Positions 44,833 to 55,203 are shown, counted from the first letter of the stretch. The stretch: 64,000 nucleotides of DNA from Actinacidiphila alni (GCF_900112845.1 NZ_FONG01000018.1:62001-126000), one strand, 5' to 3'. Translations and numbers: made by a program. Notes: a model not told the origin generated them from the sequence alone.

Positions 44833-45287
44833 CGTCAACTCCTCGGTCGGGTACGGCCGCTGGTCGCGCCCGTCGTCGTGTCCCCGACTCTTCCGCAGCC
44901 CGGCGCGGCGTCCCATCCGGAGTGTCCCCCATTCCCCCTGGGGGTTACCCCCACCCCGGGTCGGGGCCCGGCTCAGGGGCGGCCCCTGACACCCTCCCCG
45001 GGGTCCGCACATTGGAAGACGATGAGCTTACTTATCCATGGTTTACAAGGTGAGTGGCGCACATCACCCGTCCATCGCGAAGTGAAATGCCCGATTCATA
45101 CCCATATGATCGGATAGGTGAATTTGTGTCCGCCCCACCCGCCGTGTCAGAGTCTTCCCAACGGCCCGCACCGACCCGCGCTCGGCCGTTCCCCAGACGC
45201 CGTGAACCACACCCCCCTTGCTTCACGGCGGTTCGAAGAGGCCCTCGACGCAGTCGCACAACGACGCGGAGGGCCTCTTCACATGTG
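44833..45287. other. 455-nt intergenic region: promoter, palindrome and terminator
   Basis: Upstream of the GtrA gene it holds CCCCCTGGGGG (44934-44944) overlapping TGGGGGTTACCCCCA (44939-44953), a GC palindrome of the type bound by CsoR-like metal sensors. An AT-richer stretch follows at about 45010-45125 that may be a promoter. The region ends with the terminator of the HATPase gene (45235-45280). Several open frames cross it but none looks coding. Confidence 0.45.
45235..45280 (-). terminator. Terminator of the HATPase gene
   Basis: Perfect 12-bp arms GAAGAGGCCCTC (45235-45246) and GAGGGCCTCTTC (45269-45280), starting 7 nt past the stop of the ATP-binding protein gene on the minus strand. 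Confidence 0.75.
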
Positions 45288-45803
45288 TCACACGTTCCCC
45301 GACTCCCGCTCCGGGACCCGCAGTTCGAACCAGGCCGTCTTGCCGCGCGGCTGGAGGTCCACCCCCCAGCGGTCGGACAGCTTGTCCACCAGGAACAGCC
45401 CGCGCCCACTGGTGTCCAGGTCGCGCACCGGCATCAGACAGGGCAACGCCCGTGAGGGATCGCGGACTTCGACCCGCACCCAGCCGCGCCGCCACTGCAT
45501 CCGCAGGCCGACCGTACGGGCGCCGGTGTGCCGTACGGCGTTGCCGACGAGCTCGGAGACCAGCAGCTCCACGACGTCGGAGATCTGCGGCAGCCCCCAG
45601 ACGCGGACCACCGACAGGGACAACCGCCGTGCGGTGGAGGCCGATTCGGGCCGGGAGGTCAGATGGACCTCCCGCAGGGAGGGATCGCCGACCAGATCGA
45701 GGGCCGTGGCCGCCGCGTCCTCGACGAGGAGCGGCGCGACGCCCGCCGCGGTGTTCACCCGCTGCGGCTGCTCAGATCCTCCCCGGCCCGCCATGTCTTT
45801 CAT
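45288..45803 (-). CDS. ATP-binding regulator (RsbW/SpoIIAB-like HATPase)
   Basis: A 171-residue GHKL-type ATPase of the anti-sigma/serine-kinase class abundant in Streptomyces. The N box VELLVSELVGNAVRHTGA and the G boxes VRDPS and TSGRGLFLVDKLSDRWGV are intact. It probably phosphorylates an anti-sigma antagonist or binds a sigma factor; its partner is not adjacent. The start is uncertain: MKDMAGRGG at 45803, or the Met three residues later. A 14-bp palindrome lies just upstream, where the ribosome-binding site would be. Confidence 0.85.
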   Translation of the reverse strand: MKDMAGRGGSEQPQRVNTAAGVAPLLVEDAAATALDLVGDPSLREVHLTSRPESASTARRLSLSVVRVWGLPQISDVVELLVSELVGNAVRHTGARTVGLRMQWRRGWVRVEVRDPSRALPCLMPVRDLDTSGRGLFLVDKLSDRWGVDLQPRGKTAWFELRVPERESGNV

Positions 45804-45807
45804 GATG

Positions 45808-45821
45808 GCTGCAATTGCAGC
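45808..45821. promoter_or_regulatory. Perfect palindrome at the HATPase translation start
   Basis: GCTGCAATTGCAGC, a perfect 14-bp palindrome 4 nt upstream of the ATG at 45803. It could be a repressor operator over the transcription start (a leaderless or short-leader mRNA) or fold over the initiation region. Confidence 0.45.
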
Positions 45822-45980
45822 GCTGCGAGGGGTAACCGGCGGAATTCATCAGGTGGAATGCACCGTTCCGCACCCATGTTTCGGCATATGACGACGGCAC
45901 ACAACGCCCCTCAACAACCAACCTGGCCTGCGGAGTTGACGGCTGCAACCATCACAGTGGATGGTGGCGGCCTCATTTTC

Positions 45981-46013
45981 CTTAAGGCTGCCATAAGGTT
46001 GCCTTAAGGTGGG
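45981..46013. promoter_or_regulatory. Three 11-bp direct repeats (TAAGG core)
   Basis: Units CTTAAGGCTGC, CATAAGGTTGC and CTTAAGGTGGG follow head to tail at exactly one helical turn. They lie about 180 nt upstream of the HATPase gene and just 3' of the enoyl-CoA hydratase gene. Helically phased direct repeats suggest cooperative binding of a regulator. Confidence 0.5.
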
Positions 46014-46067
46014 CCGCACACCCTCCGTCACCGTCACGGACGCGTCAGTCGGTCATACGTACGATAC

Positions 46068-46844
46068 TCAACCGGCCGTGCGGAAAACAGCCTTGCCCGG
46101 CCCGTCCTCCACGAAGCTGCGCATCCCCGTCGTCCGGTCCTCGGTCGCGAACAGCCCGGCGAACAGCGTGCGTTCGATGGTCAGGCCGGTCTCCAGGTCG
46201 GTCTCCAGGCCCGCGTCCACGGCCTCCTTCGCCGCCCGCAGCGCGTAGGCGGGGCCGCGCGCCAGCCGCTCCGCCCAGGCCCGGGCCCGGGCGTACACCT
46301 CGTCGGCCGGCACCACCTGGTCCACCAGGCCGATCGCCAGCGCCTCCTGCGCGGTCACCATCCGGCCGGTGAAGATCAGGTCCTTGGCCCGGGACGGGCC
46401 GACCAGCCGGGACAGCCGCTGGGTGCCGCCGGCCCCCGGGATCAGCCCGAGCAGGATCTCGGGCTGGCCGAGCTTGGCGTTCTCGCCCGCGATCCGGTGG
46501 TCCGCGCACAGCGCCAGTTCGCAGCCGCCGCCGAGCGCGTAGCCGGTCACGGCCGCCACCACCGGCTTGGGGATCCGCGCCACCGCCGTGAAGGACTCCT
46601 GGAGCGCCCGCGACCGGTCGACCATGTCCTCGTACGACATGGCCTGCATCTCCTTGATGTCCGCGCCGGCCGCGAACACCTTCTCCCCGCCCCACACCAC
46701 CACAGCCCGTACGTCCGGCCGCCCCGACGCCTCCAGCGCGACCTCCTTGAGCAGGTCCTGGGTGCCGGAGTCCAGCGCGTTCATCGGCGGGCGGTCCAGC
46801 CGTACGGTGCCGACGCCTTCGTCGACTTCAAGGGTCACAGTCAT
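46068..46844 (-). CDS. Enoyl-CoA hydratase/isomerase family protein
   Basis: A 258-residue crotonase-superfamily enzyme, probably of fatty-acid or other acyl-CoA degradation. The oxyanion-hole motif AAGADIKEMQ and the catalytic region ALGGGCELALCADHRIAGENAKLGQPE are intact, with Glu residues at the hydratase positions (GGGCELAL and GQPEILLG). It stands alone. The ATG at 46844 is the obvious start (MTVTLEVDEGVGTVRLDRPP). Confidence 0.92.
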   Translation of the reverse strand: MTVTLEVDEGVGTVRLDRPPMNALDSGTQDLLKEVALEASGRPDVRAVVVWGGEKVFAAGADIKEMQAMSYEDMVDRSRALQESFTAVARIPKPVVAAVTGYALGGGCELALCADHRIAGENAKLGQPEILLGLIPGAGGTQRLSRLVGPSRAKDLIFTGRMVTAQEALAIGLVDQVVPADEVYARARAWAERLARGPAYALRAAKEAVDAGLETDLETGLTIERTLFAGLFATEDRTTGMRSFVEDGPGKAVFRTAG

Positions 46845-46862
46845 ACCGGCGAGCGTACGACG

Positions 46863-46896
46863 GACGGCCCGCCCCCACGGAGGAGGACGGGCCGTC
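46863..46896 (-). terminator. Terminator after the first L,D-transpeptidase gene
   Basis: Arms GACGGCCCG (46863-46871) and CGGGCCGTC (46888-46896), extendable outward with one mismatch. It lies about 30 nt past the stop of the L,D-transpeptidase (minus strand) and before the enoyl-CoA hydratase gene. Confidence 0.65.
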
Positions 46897-46925
46897 TGTG
46901 AGACAGTTCAAGCCGGCGTCGAGGA

Positions 46926-48167
46926 TCAGGCGGTCCACTCGCTCCAGGGGAGGTTCCAGCCGTTGAGGCCGTTGTACCACTGGACCGTCTTGTCCTTGGA
47001 GTTCTGCACCTGCACCACGTCACCGATGATCGACTGGTTGTAGAACCAGGCCGCCGGGGTGCTCGGGTCGCCCGCGCCGCGCACGTCGTGCAGGCCGACG
47101 CAGCCGTGGCTGGTGTTGCTGTTGCCGAAGACCGAGGTGGCCGCCCAGTAGTTGCCGTGGATGAAGGTGCCCGAGGTGGTCAGCCGCATCGCGTGCGGCA
47201 CGTCCTTGATGTCGTACTCGCCGCCGAAGCCGACCGTGTCGCCGTTCATCCGGGTCTTGATGTACTTCTCGGAGATGACCATCTTGCCGTTGTACGTGGT
47301 GTGGTCCGGCGCGCCCGAGGAGATCGGGATGGTGCGCAGCACCTTGTTGTCGCGGTAGACGGTCATCGTGTGCTTGGCCGCGTCCACGATGCTCACCTGG
47401 CGGCGGCCGACGGTGAAGTGGACGTCCTTGTGCTGCTTGCCGTAGACGCCGGGCGCGCCCTCGACGCCGTCCAGGTTGAGGCTGAGCGTGACCTTCGTAC
47501 CGGCCGCCCAGTACTCCTGCGGGCGGATGTAGAGCTGCTGGTCGCCGTACCAGTGCGCGGCGACCGGGACCGCCGGGCTCGCGGTGACCTTCACGCCGTC
47601 CTCGACGGCCTTCTTGTTGGTGATCGGCCGGTTGAAGTTGAGGTAGACCTCCATGCCGACGCCGACCGTGGAGCCGTCCTCCGGCGTGAAGTAGCCGATG
47701 AAGGTGTTCTTCGGCGTGACGGTGGTGAAGCTGGAGTGCTTGTCGGACTCACGGCCCGAGGCGTCCTTGGCGACCGCGTCCACGGTGTACTGCGTGGAGG
47801 TGTCCAGGTGTCCGGCCGGCACCCAGCCGCTGCCGTCGGTGGAGATCGCGCCCTCCACCGTGCCGCCCTTGTCGTCCTTGACGGTGACCGTGGAGAGCTT
47901 GCCGCCCTGGGCGGTGACCTTCAGGGTGCCCGTGGTGGACACGTCGGTCGCGCCGTCCTTCGGCAGGATCGTCACCACGGCGGTCGAGGCGACCGTGTCC
48001 GACGTACTCGCCTTGCCGTCGGACGTACCCCCCTTGGGGTCGCTCCCGCTGGTGGACTTGTTCCCGCCGCCACCGCCACCGCACGCGGTGACCAACAGCA
48101 GCAGTGCACCGAGCGCCAGCACCAGAACGTTCCTTCTGACACCCGGCGCCGCCAGTATCGGCTTCAA
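46926..48167 (-). CDS. L,D-transpeptidase lipoprotein (paralogue 1)
   Basis: A 413-residue cell-wall enzyme that makes 3-3 peptidoglycan cross-links. The lipoprotein signal ends LLLLVTAC with Cys29, then a Gly/Ser/Lys linker. Two Ig-like domains follow (first about residues 55-155, second with IGYFTPEDGSTVGVGMEVYL), and the YkuD catalytic domain has HGNYW and SNTSHGCVGLHDV with the catalytic Cys near residue 356. A C-terminal segment with WNGLNGWNL-type pattern closes the protein. Paralogous to the next gene upstream; same strand, 173 nt apart. Confidence 0.93.
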   Translation of the reverse strand: MKPILAAPGVRRNVLVLALGALLLLVTACGGGGGGNKSTSGSDPKGGTSDGKASTSDTVASTAVVTILPKDGATDVSTTGTLKVTAQGGKLSTVTVKDDKGGTVEGAISTDGSGWVPAGHLDTSTQYTVDAVAKDASGRESDKHSSFTTVTPKNTFIGYFTPEDGSTVGVGMEVYLNFNRPITNKKAVEDGVKVTASPAVPVAAHWYGDQQLYIRPQEYWAAGTKVTLSLNLDGVEGAPGVYGKQHKDVHFTVGRRQVSIVDAAKHTMTVYRDNKVLRTIPISSGAPDHTTYNGKMVISEKYIKTRMNGDTVGFGGEYDIKDVPHAMRLTTSGTFIHGNYWAATSVFGNSNTSHGCVGLHDVRGAGDPSTPAAWFYNQSIIGDVVQVQNSKDKTVQWYNGLNGWNLPWSEWTA

Positions 48168-48231
48168 CTTCGTGACTCCCCTACCGCCCCAGAACCCGGA
48201 ACTCCCCCGGCCAGCGCCAGATAATCACACG

Positions 48232-48249
48232 GAACCCGCGCAAGGGTTC
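48232..48249 (-). terminator. Hairpin between the two L,D-transpeptidase genes
   Basis: Arms GAACCC (48232-48237) and GGGTTC (48244-48249) with a 6-nt loop. It is adjacent to a second inverted repeat ACGGAA...TTCCGT (48250-48270 region). It could be a weak terminator of paralogue 2 or part of the promoter of paralogue 1. Confidence 0.35.
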
Positions 48250-48340
48250 ACGGAAGTGTCACCGTTCCGTCCCAGATGGCTGTGCGATTGCCTGTGTGAC
48301 CTGGGGAGGGCTCACCGGGTCCGGCGGGGCGGTCGGGGAG

Positions 48341-49558
48341 TCAGAGCGCCGAGCCCGCCTGCCACTGCTCCCAGCTCAGATTCCAGCCGCCCATGCCGTT
48401 GTCGGCCGCCACCGTACGGTCGTGGGAGTTGAGCACCCGGATCGGGTCGCCGATCAGCGAGTGGTCGAAGAACCAGCCCGCCGGGGTCTGCGAGCTGCCG
48501 CCCTTGACGTCGCGCAGGCCGATGCAGCCGTGGCTGACGTTGGTGGTGCCGAAGACCCCGGCGGGCGACCAGTAGTTGCCGTGCACGAAGGTGCCCGAGC
48601 TGGTCAGCCGCATCGCGTGCGGCACGTCCGGGATGTCGTACTCGCCGCCGAAGCCGACGGTCTGCCCGTTCATGCGCGTGACGGCGTACTTCTCGGCGAT
48701 CACCATCACCCCGTCGTACGTGGTGTGCGCGGGGGCGCCGGTGGAGGCGGGCAGGGTGCGCAGGACGGTGCCGCCGCGCCGTACGACCAGGGTGTGCGCC
48801 GCCGCGTCGACGGTGCTGCGCTGGTCGCGGCCGATGGTGAAGCGCACGTCCTTGGACTGGGTGCCGTAGACGCCGGGCGCGCCCTCGACGTCGCGCAGCC
48901 GCAGCTGGAGGGTGACGCGGGTGCCGGCCGCCCAGTAGTCGCGGGGCCGCAGGTCGAGCCGCTGGCTGCCGAACCAGTGGCCGGTGACGGGCACCGACGG
49001 GCTCGCGGTGACCCGCACACCGTCCTCGACGGCCTTCTTGTCGGTGATCGGCCGGTTGAACTTCAGCGAGACGATCATGCCGACGCCGACCGTGGAGTCG
49101 TTCTCGGGCGTGAAGAAGCCGATGAAGGTGTGCTGCGGCACGGTGGTGGTGAAGTCGGCGTGCTTGGCGGCCGGGCGGCCCTGGTCGTCGACCGCGTAGG
49201 CGTCGACGCTGTAGCGGGTGGCCAGCGACAGCCGGCCGGTGGGCCGCCAGGTGTGCGCGTCGTCGGACAGCGCGCCCGGTACGGCGGTGCCGTCGGCGCT
49301 CCTGGCGGTCACCCCGGTGAGGGTGCCCCCGTCGACGGTGACGCGCAGCCCTCCGGTGGCCGGTACGTCCTTGGCGCCGTCGCCCGGCGCCACGTCGATG
49401 GCCGCGCGCGAGACGTGCGAGGCGGAGTCCGCGGTGCCGTCCGGGCCCGGGCCCTTGTCGTCGCCCGAACCACCGGACCCTCCGCACCCCGCGACCAGCA
49501 TCGCGCCCAGCAACACACCCGCACCCGCGCGCAGCACGCGCCTCACCGCTCTCGTCAC
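48341..49558 (-). CDS. L,D-transpeptidase lipoprotein (paralogue 2)
   Basis: A 405-residue paralogue of the neighbouring enzyme with the same architecture: lipobox MLVAGC (Cys25), two Ig-like domains (TFIGFFTPENDSTVGVGMIV in the second), and a YkuD domain with HGNYWSPAGVF and NVSHGCIGLRDV (catalytic Cys near residue 341). Both paralogues keep all motifs, so both are probably active. An ATG in a different frame gives a longer but arginine-rich shadow and is ignored. Confidence 0.93.
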   Translation of the reverse strand: MTRAVRRVLRAGAGVLLGAMLVAGCGGSGGSGDDKGPGPDGTADSASHVSRAAIDVAPGDGAKDVPATGGLRVTVDGGTLTGVTARSADGTAVPGALSDDAHTWRPTGRLSLATRYSVDAYAVDDQGRPAAKHADFTTTVPQHTFIGFFTPENDSTVGVGMIVSLKFNRPITDKKAVEDGVRVTASPSVPVTGHWFGSQRLDLRPRDYWAAGTRVTLQLRLRDVEGAPGVYGTQSKDVRFTIGRDQRSTVDAAAHTLVVRRGGTVLRTLPASTGAPAHTTYDGVMVIAEKYAVTRMNGQTVGFGGEYDIPDVPHAMRLTSSGTFVHGNYWSPAGVFGTTNVSHGCIGLRDVKGGSSQTPAGWFFDHSLIGDPIRVLNSHDRTVAADNGMGGWNLSWEQWQAGSAL

Positions 49559-49809
49559 GCACCGTCAACGACGGCACCGGCACAGGGGAAACGCGCTGTC
49601 CGCGGACTGTCCGCGAGACGTGCTCCGTTCAACCGTGTGACTCCGTACCCGCACGTGGGAATGAATGGAGGAATGGTGCGGGGGGAACGGCCGTCGACCG
49701 GGAAGGGACACCCGGCGTACGGTACGGCTCCCCGGACCGGACGGCCGGGCACGGGACGCCCGGACGGCCGGGCACCGCACGGTCCTTCGGAGCCGCGGGA
49801 GGCGGACAC

Positions 49810-52116
<2,307 letters not shown>

Positions 52117-52168
52117 GGCCGGGGCGGAGGAGGCCGGGCGAGGTGTGGTGAGGTCCGCACGAGGTCCG

Positions 52169-52212
52169 GCCTCTGTCCTGTCCTTGTCCGGCCCCTGTCC
52201 GGTCCTTGTCCG
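52169..52212 (+). repeat. 22-bp imperfect tandem duplication
   Basis: Units 52169-52190 (GCCTCTGTCCTGTCCTTGTC plus CG) and 52191-52212 differ at two positions. It lies in the glgX-MFS intergenic region, upstream of the DasR-like site. Confidence 0.7.
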
Positions 52213-52243
52213 ATTCCCGGACGGATTGGTGTGGACGCCGTCG

Positions 52244-52259
52244 AATGGTCCAGTCCACT
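52244..52259. promoter_or_regulatory. DasR-like (GntR) operator in the MFS leader
   Basis: AATGGTCCAGTCCACT matches 13 of 16 positions of the Streptomyces DasR element as I recall it (ACTGGTCTAGACCACT). It ends 8 nt before the MFS start codon, so binding there would block transcription or initiation. DasR senses N-acetylglucosamine metabolites; another GntR-family regulator is equally possible. Confidence 0.45.
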
Positions 52260-52267
52260 ATGTGCAG

Positions 52268-53596
52268 GTGACATCTTCCGCGCCCTGCCCCGACCGCGCC
52301 GGGGCCGACGCCGGCGAACGTGCCGTACCCGACATACCTGTCGTACCCGTCGCATCCGTCGCACCCGACGCGCGGGCCGTTCCGGCCGGGGACCGGCTGT
52401 GGTCGGCGAACTTCCGGCTCTACTTCACCGCCCGCTCGGTCGCCATGCTCGGCGACACGATGCTGCCGGTCGCGCTGTCCGCCGGGCTGATCCAGTACGG
52501 CTACTCGGCCGGTGACATCGGCCTGGTGATGGCCGCGTCCACCGCGTGCTTCGCCGGACTGGTCATCTTCGGCGGGGTGTTCGCCGACCGCTTCAACGCC
52601 CGGCGGCTGATGATCGGCGCCGACCTCGTACGGGTCTGCACGCAGTCCACCGCGGCGGTTCTCTTCCTCACCCACCGGATCACGCTGTGGGAGATGGCGC
52701 TGATCGCCGTCGTCAACGGCACGGCCGCCGCCATGTTCCAGCCGGGCGTGGCCAGTACGGTCGTCCGCGTCGCGACCGATGTGCAGGGCGCCAACGGTGT
52801 GACGCGCACCGCGGAGTCCGTCGCGAGCCTGGCCGGGCCCGCCCTCGCCGGCGTCCTGGTCGGCTTCACCTCGCCCGGGGTCGTCTTCGCCGTCCACTCC
52901 TCCACGTATCTGGTCAGTGCCCTGTGCCTGATCTCACTGCGGCTGGCCCCGCTGCCGCCGCGCGCCGCCGTCCTCAAGGGCGCGAGCACCTTCAAGGCCG
53001 ATCTCGCCGAGGGGTGGCGGGAGTTCCGGGCGCGCGACTGGATGTGGGGGGTGATCGTGATCTGGATGGCCTACATGATCTTCGTCTTCGGGCCCTATCT
53101 CCCGCTCGCCGCGGGCCAGATCATCCCCGAGCACGGCGCCGGCGCCTACGGACTGGTCAACTCCGCGCTCGGCGGCGGCACCGCGGTCGGCGCGCTCATC
53201 GCGATGCGGGTGCGGGCGGACCGCCCGCTGCGGGCGGGCTCGATCGCGCTGTTCGCCACCGCGCTGATGCCCGCGTCCGTCGGCTTCGGCCTGCCCGTGC
53301 CGGCCATCGCCGCGTGCGTCTTCTGCGCCGGCATGGGGTGGGCCTACTGGGGCGTCAACTGGGCGACCAGCGTCCAGACGCAGGTCCCGAACGACATCCT
53401 CAACCGTATCCACGCCTACGAAGTCGCCGGGTCCATCGCCATGACGCCCGTCGGCCAGTCCCTCGCCGGCCCCGCCTCCACCGCTTTCGGTGCCCGCCAC
53501 GTCCTCCAATTCGGTGCCGCCGCGGCTCTCCTGGTCTGCCTTCTCCTCCTCTCCGTCCCGGCCATCCGCAACCTCCGCCGCGCCCCCCACACCTGA
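52268..53596 (+). CDS. MFS transporter (EntS-like)
   Basis: A 442-residue major facilitator with about 11-12 helices. Recognisable segments are FRLYFTARSVAMLGDTMLPVALS (helix 1), the cytoplasmic FADRFNARRLMIGADLVRV loop between helices 2 and 3, and ANGVTRTAESVASLAGPALAGVL. This subclass resembles enterobactin and macrolide exporters, so small-molecule export is likely. The GTG at 52268 is chosen because the upstream frame runs through non-coding repeats. Preceded by a DasR-like site. Confidence 0.85.
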   Translation: MTSSAPCPDRAGADAGERAVPDIPVVPVASVAPDARAVPAGDRLWSANFRLYFTARSVAMLGDTMLPVALSAGLIQYGYSAGDIGLVMAASTACFAGLVIFGGVFADRFNARRLMIGADLVRVCTQSTAAVLFLTHRITLWEMALIAVVNGTAAAMFQPGVASTVVRVATDVQGANGVTRTAESVASLAGPALAGVLVGFTSPGVVFAVHSSTYLVSALCLISLRLAPLPPRAAVLKGASTFKADLAEGWREFRARDWMWGVIVIWMAYMIFVFGPYLPLAAGQIIPEHGAGAYGLVNSALGGGTAVGALIAMRVRADRPLRAGSIALFATALMPASVGFGLPVPAIAACVFCAGMGWAYWGVNWATSVQTQVPNDILNRIHAYEVAGSIAMTPVGQSLAGPASTAFGARHVLQFGAAAALLVCLLLLSVPAIRNLRRAPHT

Positions 53597-53600
53597 CCCG

Positions 53601-53632
53601 CCCTCTCCGAAAGAGGGTGCCCCTCCAGGGGC
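53601..53632 (+). terminator. Two back-to-back hairpins after the MFS gene
   Basis: CCCTCT-CCGAA-AGAGGG (53601-53617) and GCCCCT-CC-AGGGGC (53619-53632) start 5 nt after the MFS stop. The second runs into CAGGGGCGCGGGG, the beginning of the repeat arm seen between glyA and sdaA. Confidence 0.7.
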
Positions 53633-53753
53633 GCGGGGACGCGGCGCGGCGCTGGCGGAAGTGGGTGCCCCCGACTGAACGCCCTCCGCAGGAGACAGAG
53701 CGAGGTCCGGATCCCGCCGGAAGGTCGAGGCGCCGGGCGCCAGGGTGGAGGTC

Positions 53754-54411
53754 ATGACCTCAAAGGCACCCGCCTTCGTGGGAAAGAAAGCCCTCGTGAC
53801 CGGCGCCGGCCGGGGAATCGGTGCGGCAGTGGCACTCCGCCTGGCGGCGGAAGGCGCGGACGTGGCGTTCACGTACCGCGAGAACGAGGAAGCGGCAGCG
53901 GCGGTGGCAGCTGTGGAGCAGGCGGCCCGGGAGCTGAGCGGCCTGGACATCCTGGACAACAACGCGGCGGCGTACGTGACGGGCGGCGCCGAGGAATTCG
54001 ACGCGGCGGTCGCGGCGAACATCCGCGCCCCATACCTCGCGGCGCGAGCCGCACTCGCTCATCTCCCGGACGGCAGCGGCCGCGTCGTCAGCAACGTGGC
54101 AGAACGCACCCCTTTTTTCCGGGCTGACGCTCTACGCCCTGACAAAGTCGGCGCTGACGGGCATGACGAAAGGCCTGGCCCGTGACCTTGGGCCGCGCGG
54201 CATCACGGTGAATCTGGTCCACCCGGGCCCGACCGACACCGCCGCCAATCCGTCCGACGGCCCGTACGCCCCGGCCATCCGCGCGGTCACGGCGCTGGAC
54301 CGTTACGCGGATCCCGACGAGATCGCCTCGGCCGTGGCCTTCCTGGCCTCCCCCGCAGCCTCGTACATCACCAGCGCCGCCCTCCACGCGGGCGGCGGTT
54401 TCACGGTCTGA
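53754..54411 (+). pseudogene. SDR family oxidoreductase, frameshifted and internally deleted
   Basis: The 5' part reads as an SDR (KKALVTGAGRGIGAAVALRL) but the middle is shortened: the expected glycine of the NNAG motif is replaced (LDILDNNAAAYVTG), the stretch between FTYRENEEAA and VEQAARELSGLDI is too short, and the serine loop reads VVSNVAERTPF. The frame breaks in a run of T6 near 54113-54118; the following frame continues GLTLYALTKSALTGMTKGLARDLGPRGITVNLVHPGPTDT to the normal C-terminus (HAGGGFTV) at 54411. A sequencing error in the homopolymer is possible, but the internal losses argue for real decay. Confidence 0.8.
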
Positions 54412-54682
54412 CCTGCGGACAGGCGGGCAGGGGCGGTGATCACGAGTCCGATTGGACGTCACGACCAGCACGCTCAGCGAGCGACCGAAACTGGCCGACC
54501 GGGCCTGGATCGCGAACTCCTGACAGGAGTCATGCAGCACGGCCAGGCACCGGATGCCGCGAGAGCGATCGACATCAACCGCCACAGCCAGCGCCCTTGC
54601 CAGCAGTTCCGTCGGGCCACACCCCGTTCAATGGATTCCCGGCCCGCGCGACTTGCCGCGTGCCGGCGCAGGGCCGCTTGCG
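54412..54682. other. Apparently empty intergenic region
   Basis: 271 nt between the SDR pseudogene and the hypothetical gene at 54683. Short open frames exist on both strands but with no family resemblance and no ribosome-binding site. It could be decayed coding sequence; I see nothing I can name. Confidence 0.4.
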
Positions 54683-55126
54683 TCACGCCACAATCTCGCC
54701 GTTCGGTACTGTTGACAGCGCGTACCGAACGGTCTCGACGTCAGCCAGGGGTACGGCCAGATCGTACGAACGGCCCGCTGACTTCAACGTGTACCGGCGG
54801 AACTTCGGTCCGGCGGGCACGCGGTCACCATCCCCGATCAGCCCGAGAGGTCCGGAAAGCTCGGTCCGGTGCTTCCCGGAGCGATCCTCCCATATGGGCG
54901 GCTGCCCGGCCGCAACCAGTAGCCATCCCGGCCGCAGCCGCGTCGCCTTCCCCGCCATGGCCGTTCCGCCAATGCTCTTGGTGAACCCGGAGACCTTCAG
55001 CGTCACCCCGTCATCGAGGTCAGCCCGATCCCCCTCAGCGCTCCGTCGTCGCACCCACGTCCACTGCAACACCAAATCCACCAGCGTCCGCGTCCCCGCC
55101 GCCCGCCGCACATCGGCGATCACCAC
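54683..55126 (-). CDS. Hypothetical protein
   Basis: A 147-residue protein (MVIADVRRAAGTRTLVDLVL at its start) with mixed alpha/beta composition and no signal peptide or obvious motif. The ribosome-binding site GAAAGGAG stands just before the tandem GTG GTG start codons (55126 and 55123), the second having the better spacing. I do not recognise a family. It lies 77 nt downstream of the RHS immunity candidate on the same strand and may be a second accessory gene of that module. Confidence 0.65.
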   Translation of the reverse strand: MVIADVRRAAGTRTLVDLVLQWTWVRRRSAEGDRADLDDGVTLKVSGFTKSIGGTAMAGKATRLRPGWLLVAAGQPPIWEDRSGKHRTELSGPLGLIGDGDRVPAGPKFRRYTLKSAGRSYDLAVPLADVETVRYALSTVPNGEIVA

Positions 55127-55203
55127 GAACTCCTTTCACCGGGCACCACTTACCATAGAAATTTGCACTCACCGACTCTTCGCCACAAAAGGGTGGAAAT
55201 CCC

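Noticed and set aside
45118..45891. Long plus-strand open frames antisense to the HATPase gene.
   Set aside because: Arginine/proline-rich translation, opposite a gene with clear N and G boxes; a shadow of high GC.
45849..46037. A 62-codon minus-strand open frame with CDGC and later Cys/His residues, resembling a small zinc ribbon.
   Set aside because: Start codon GTG without ribosome-binding site, overlap with the phased TAAGG repeats, and no recognisable family; more likely a chance frame.
54436..54984. Plus-strand open frame over the empty region and the hypothetical gene, checked as a transposase remnant.
   Set aside because: No DDE or other transposase motif and no terminal inverted repeats seen.
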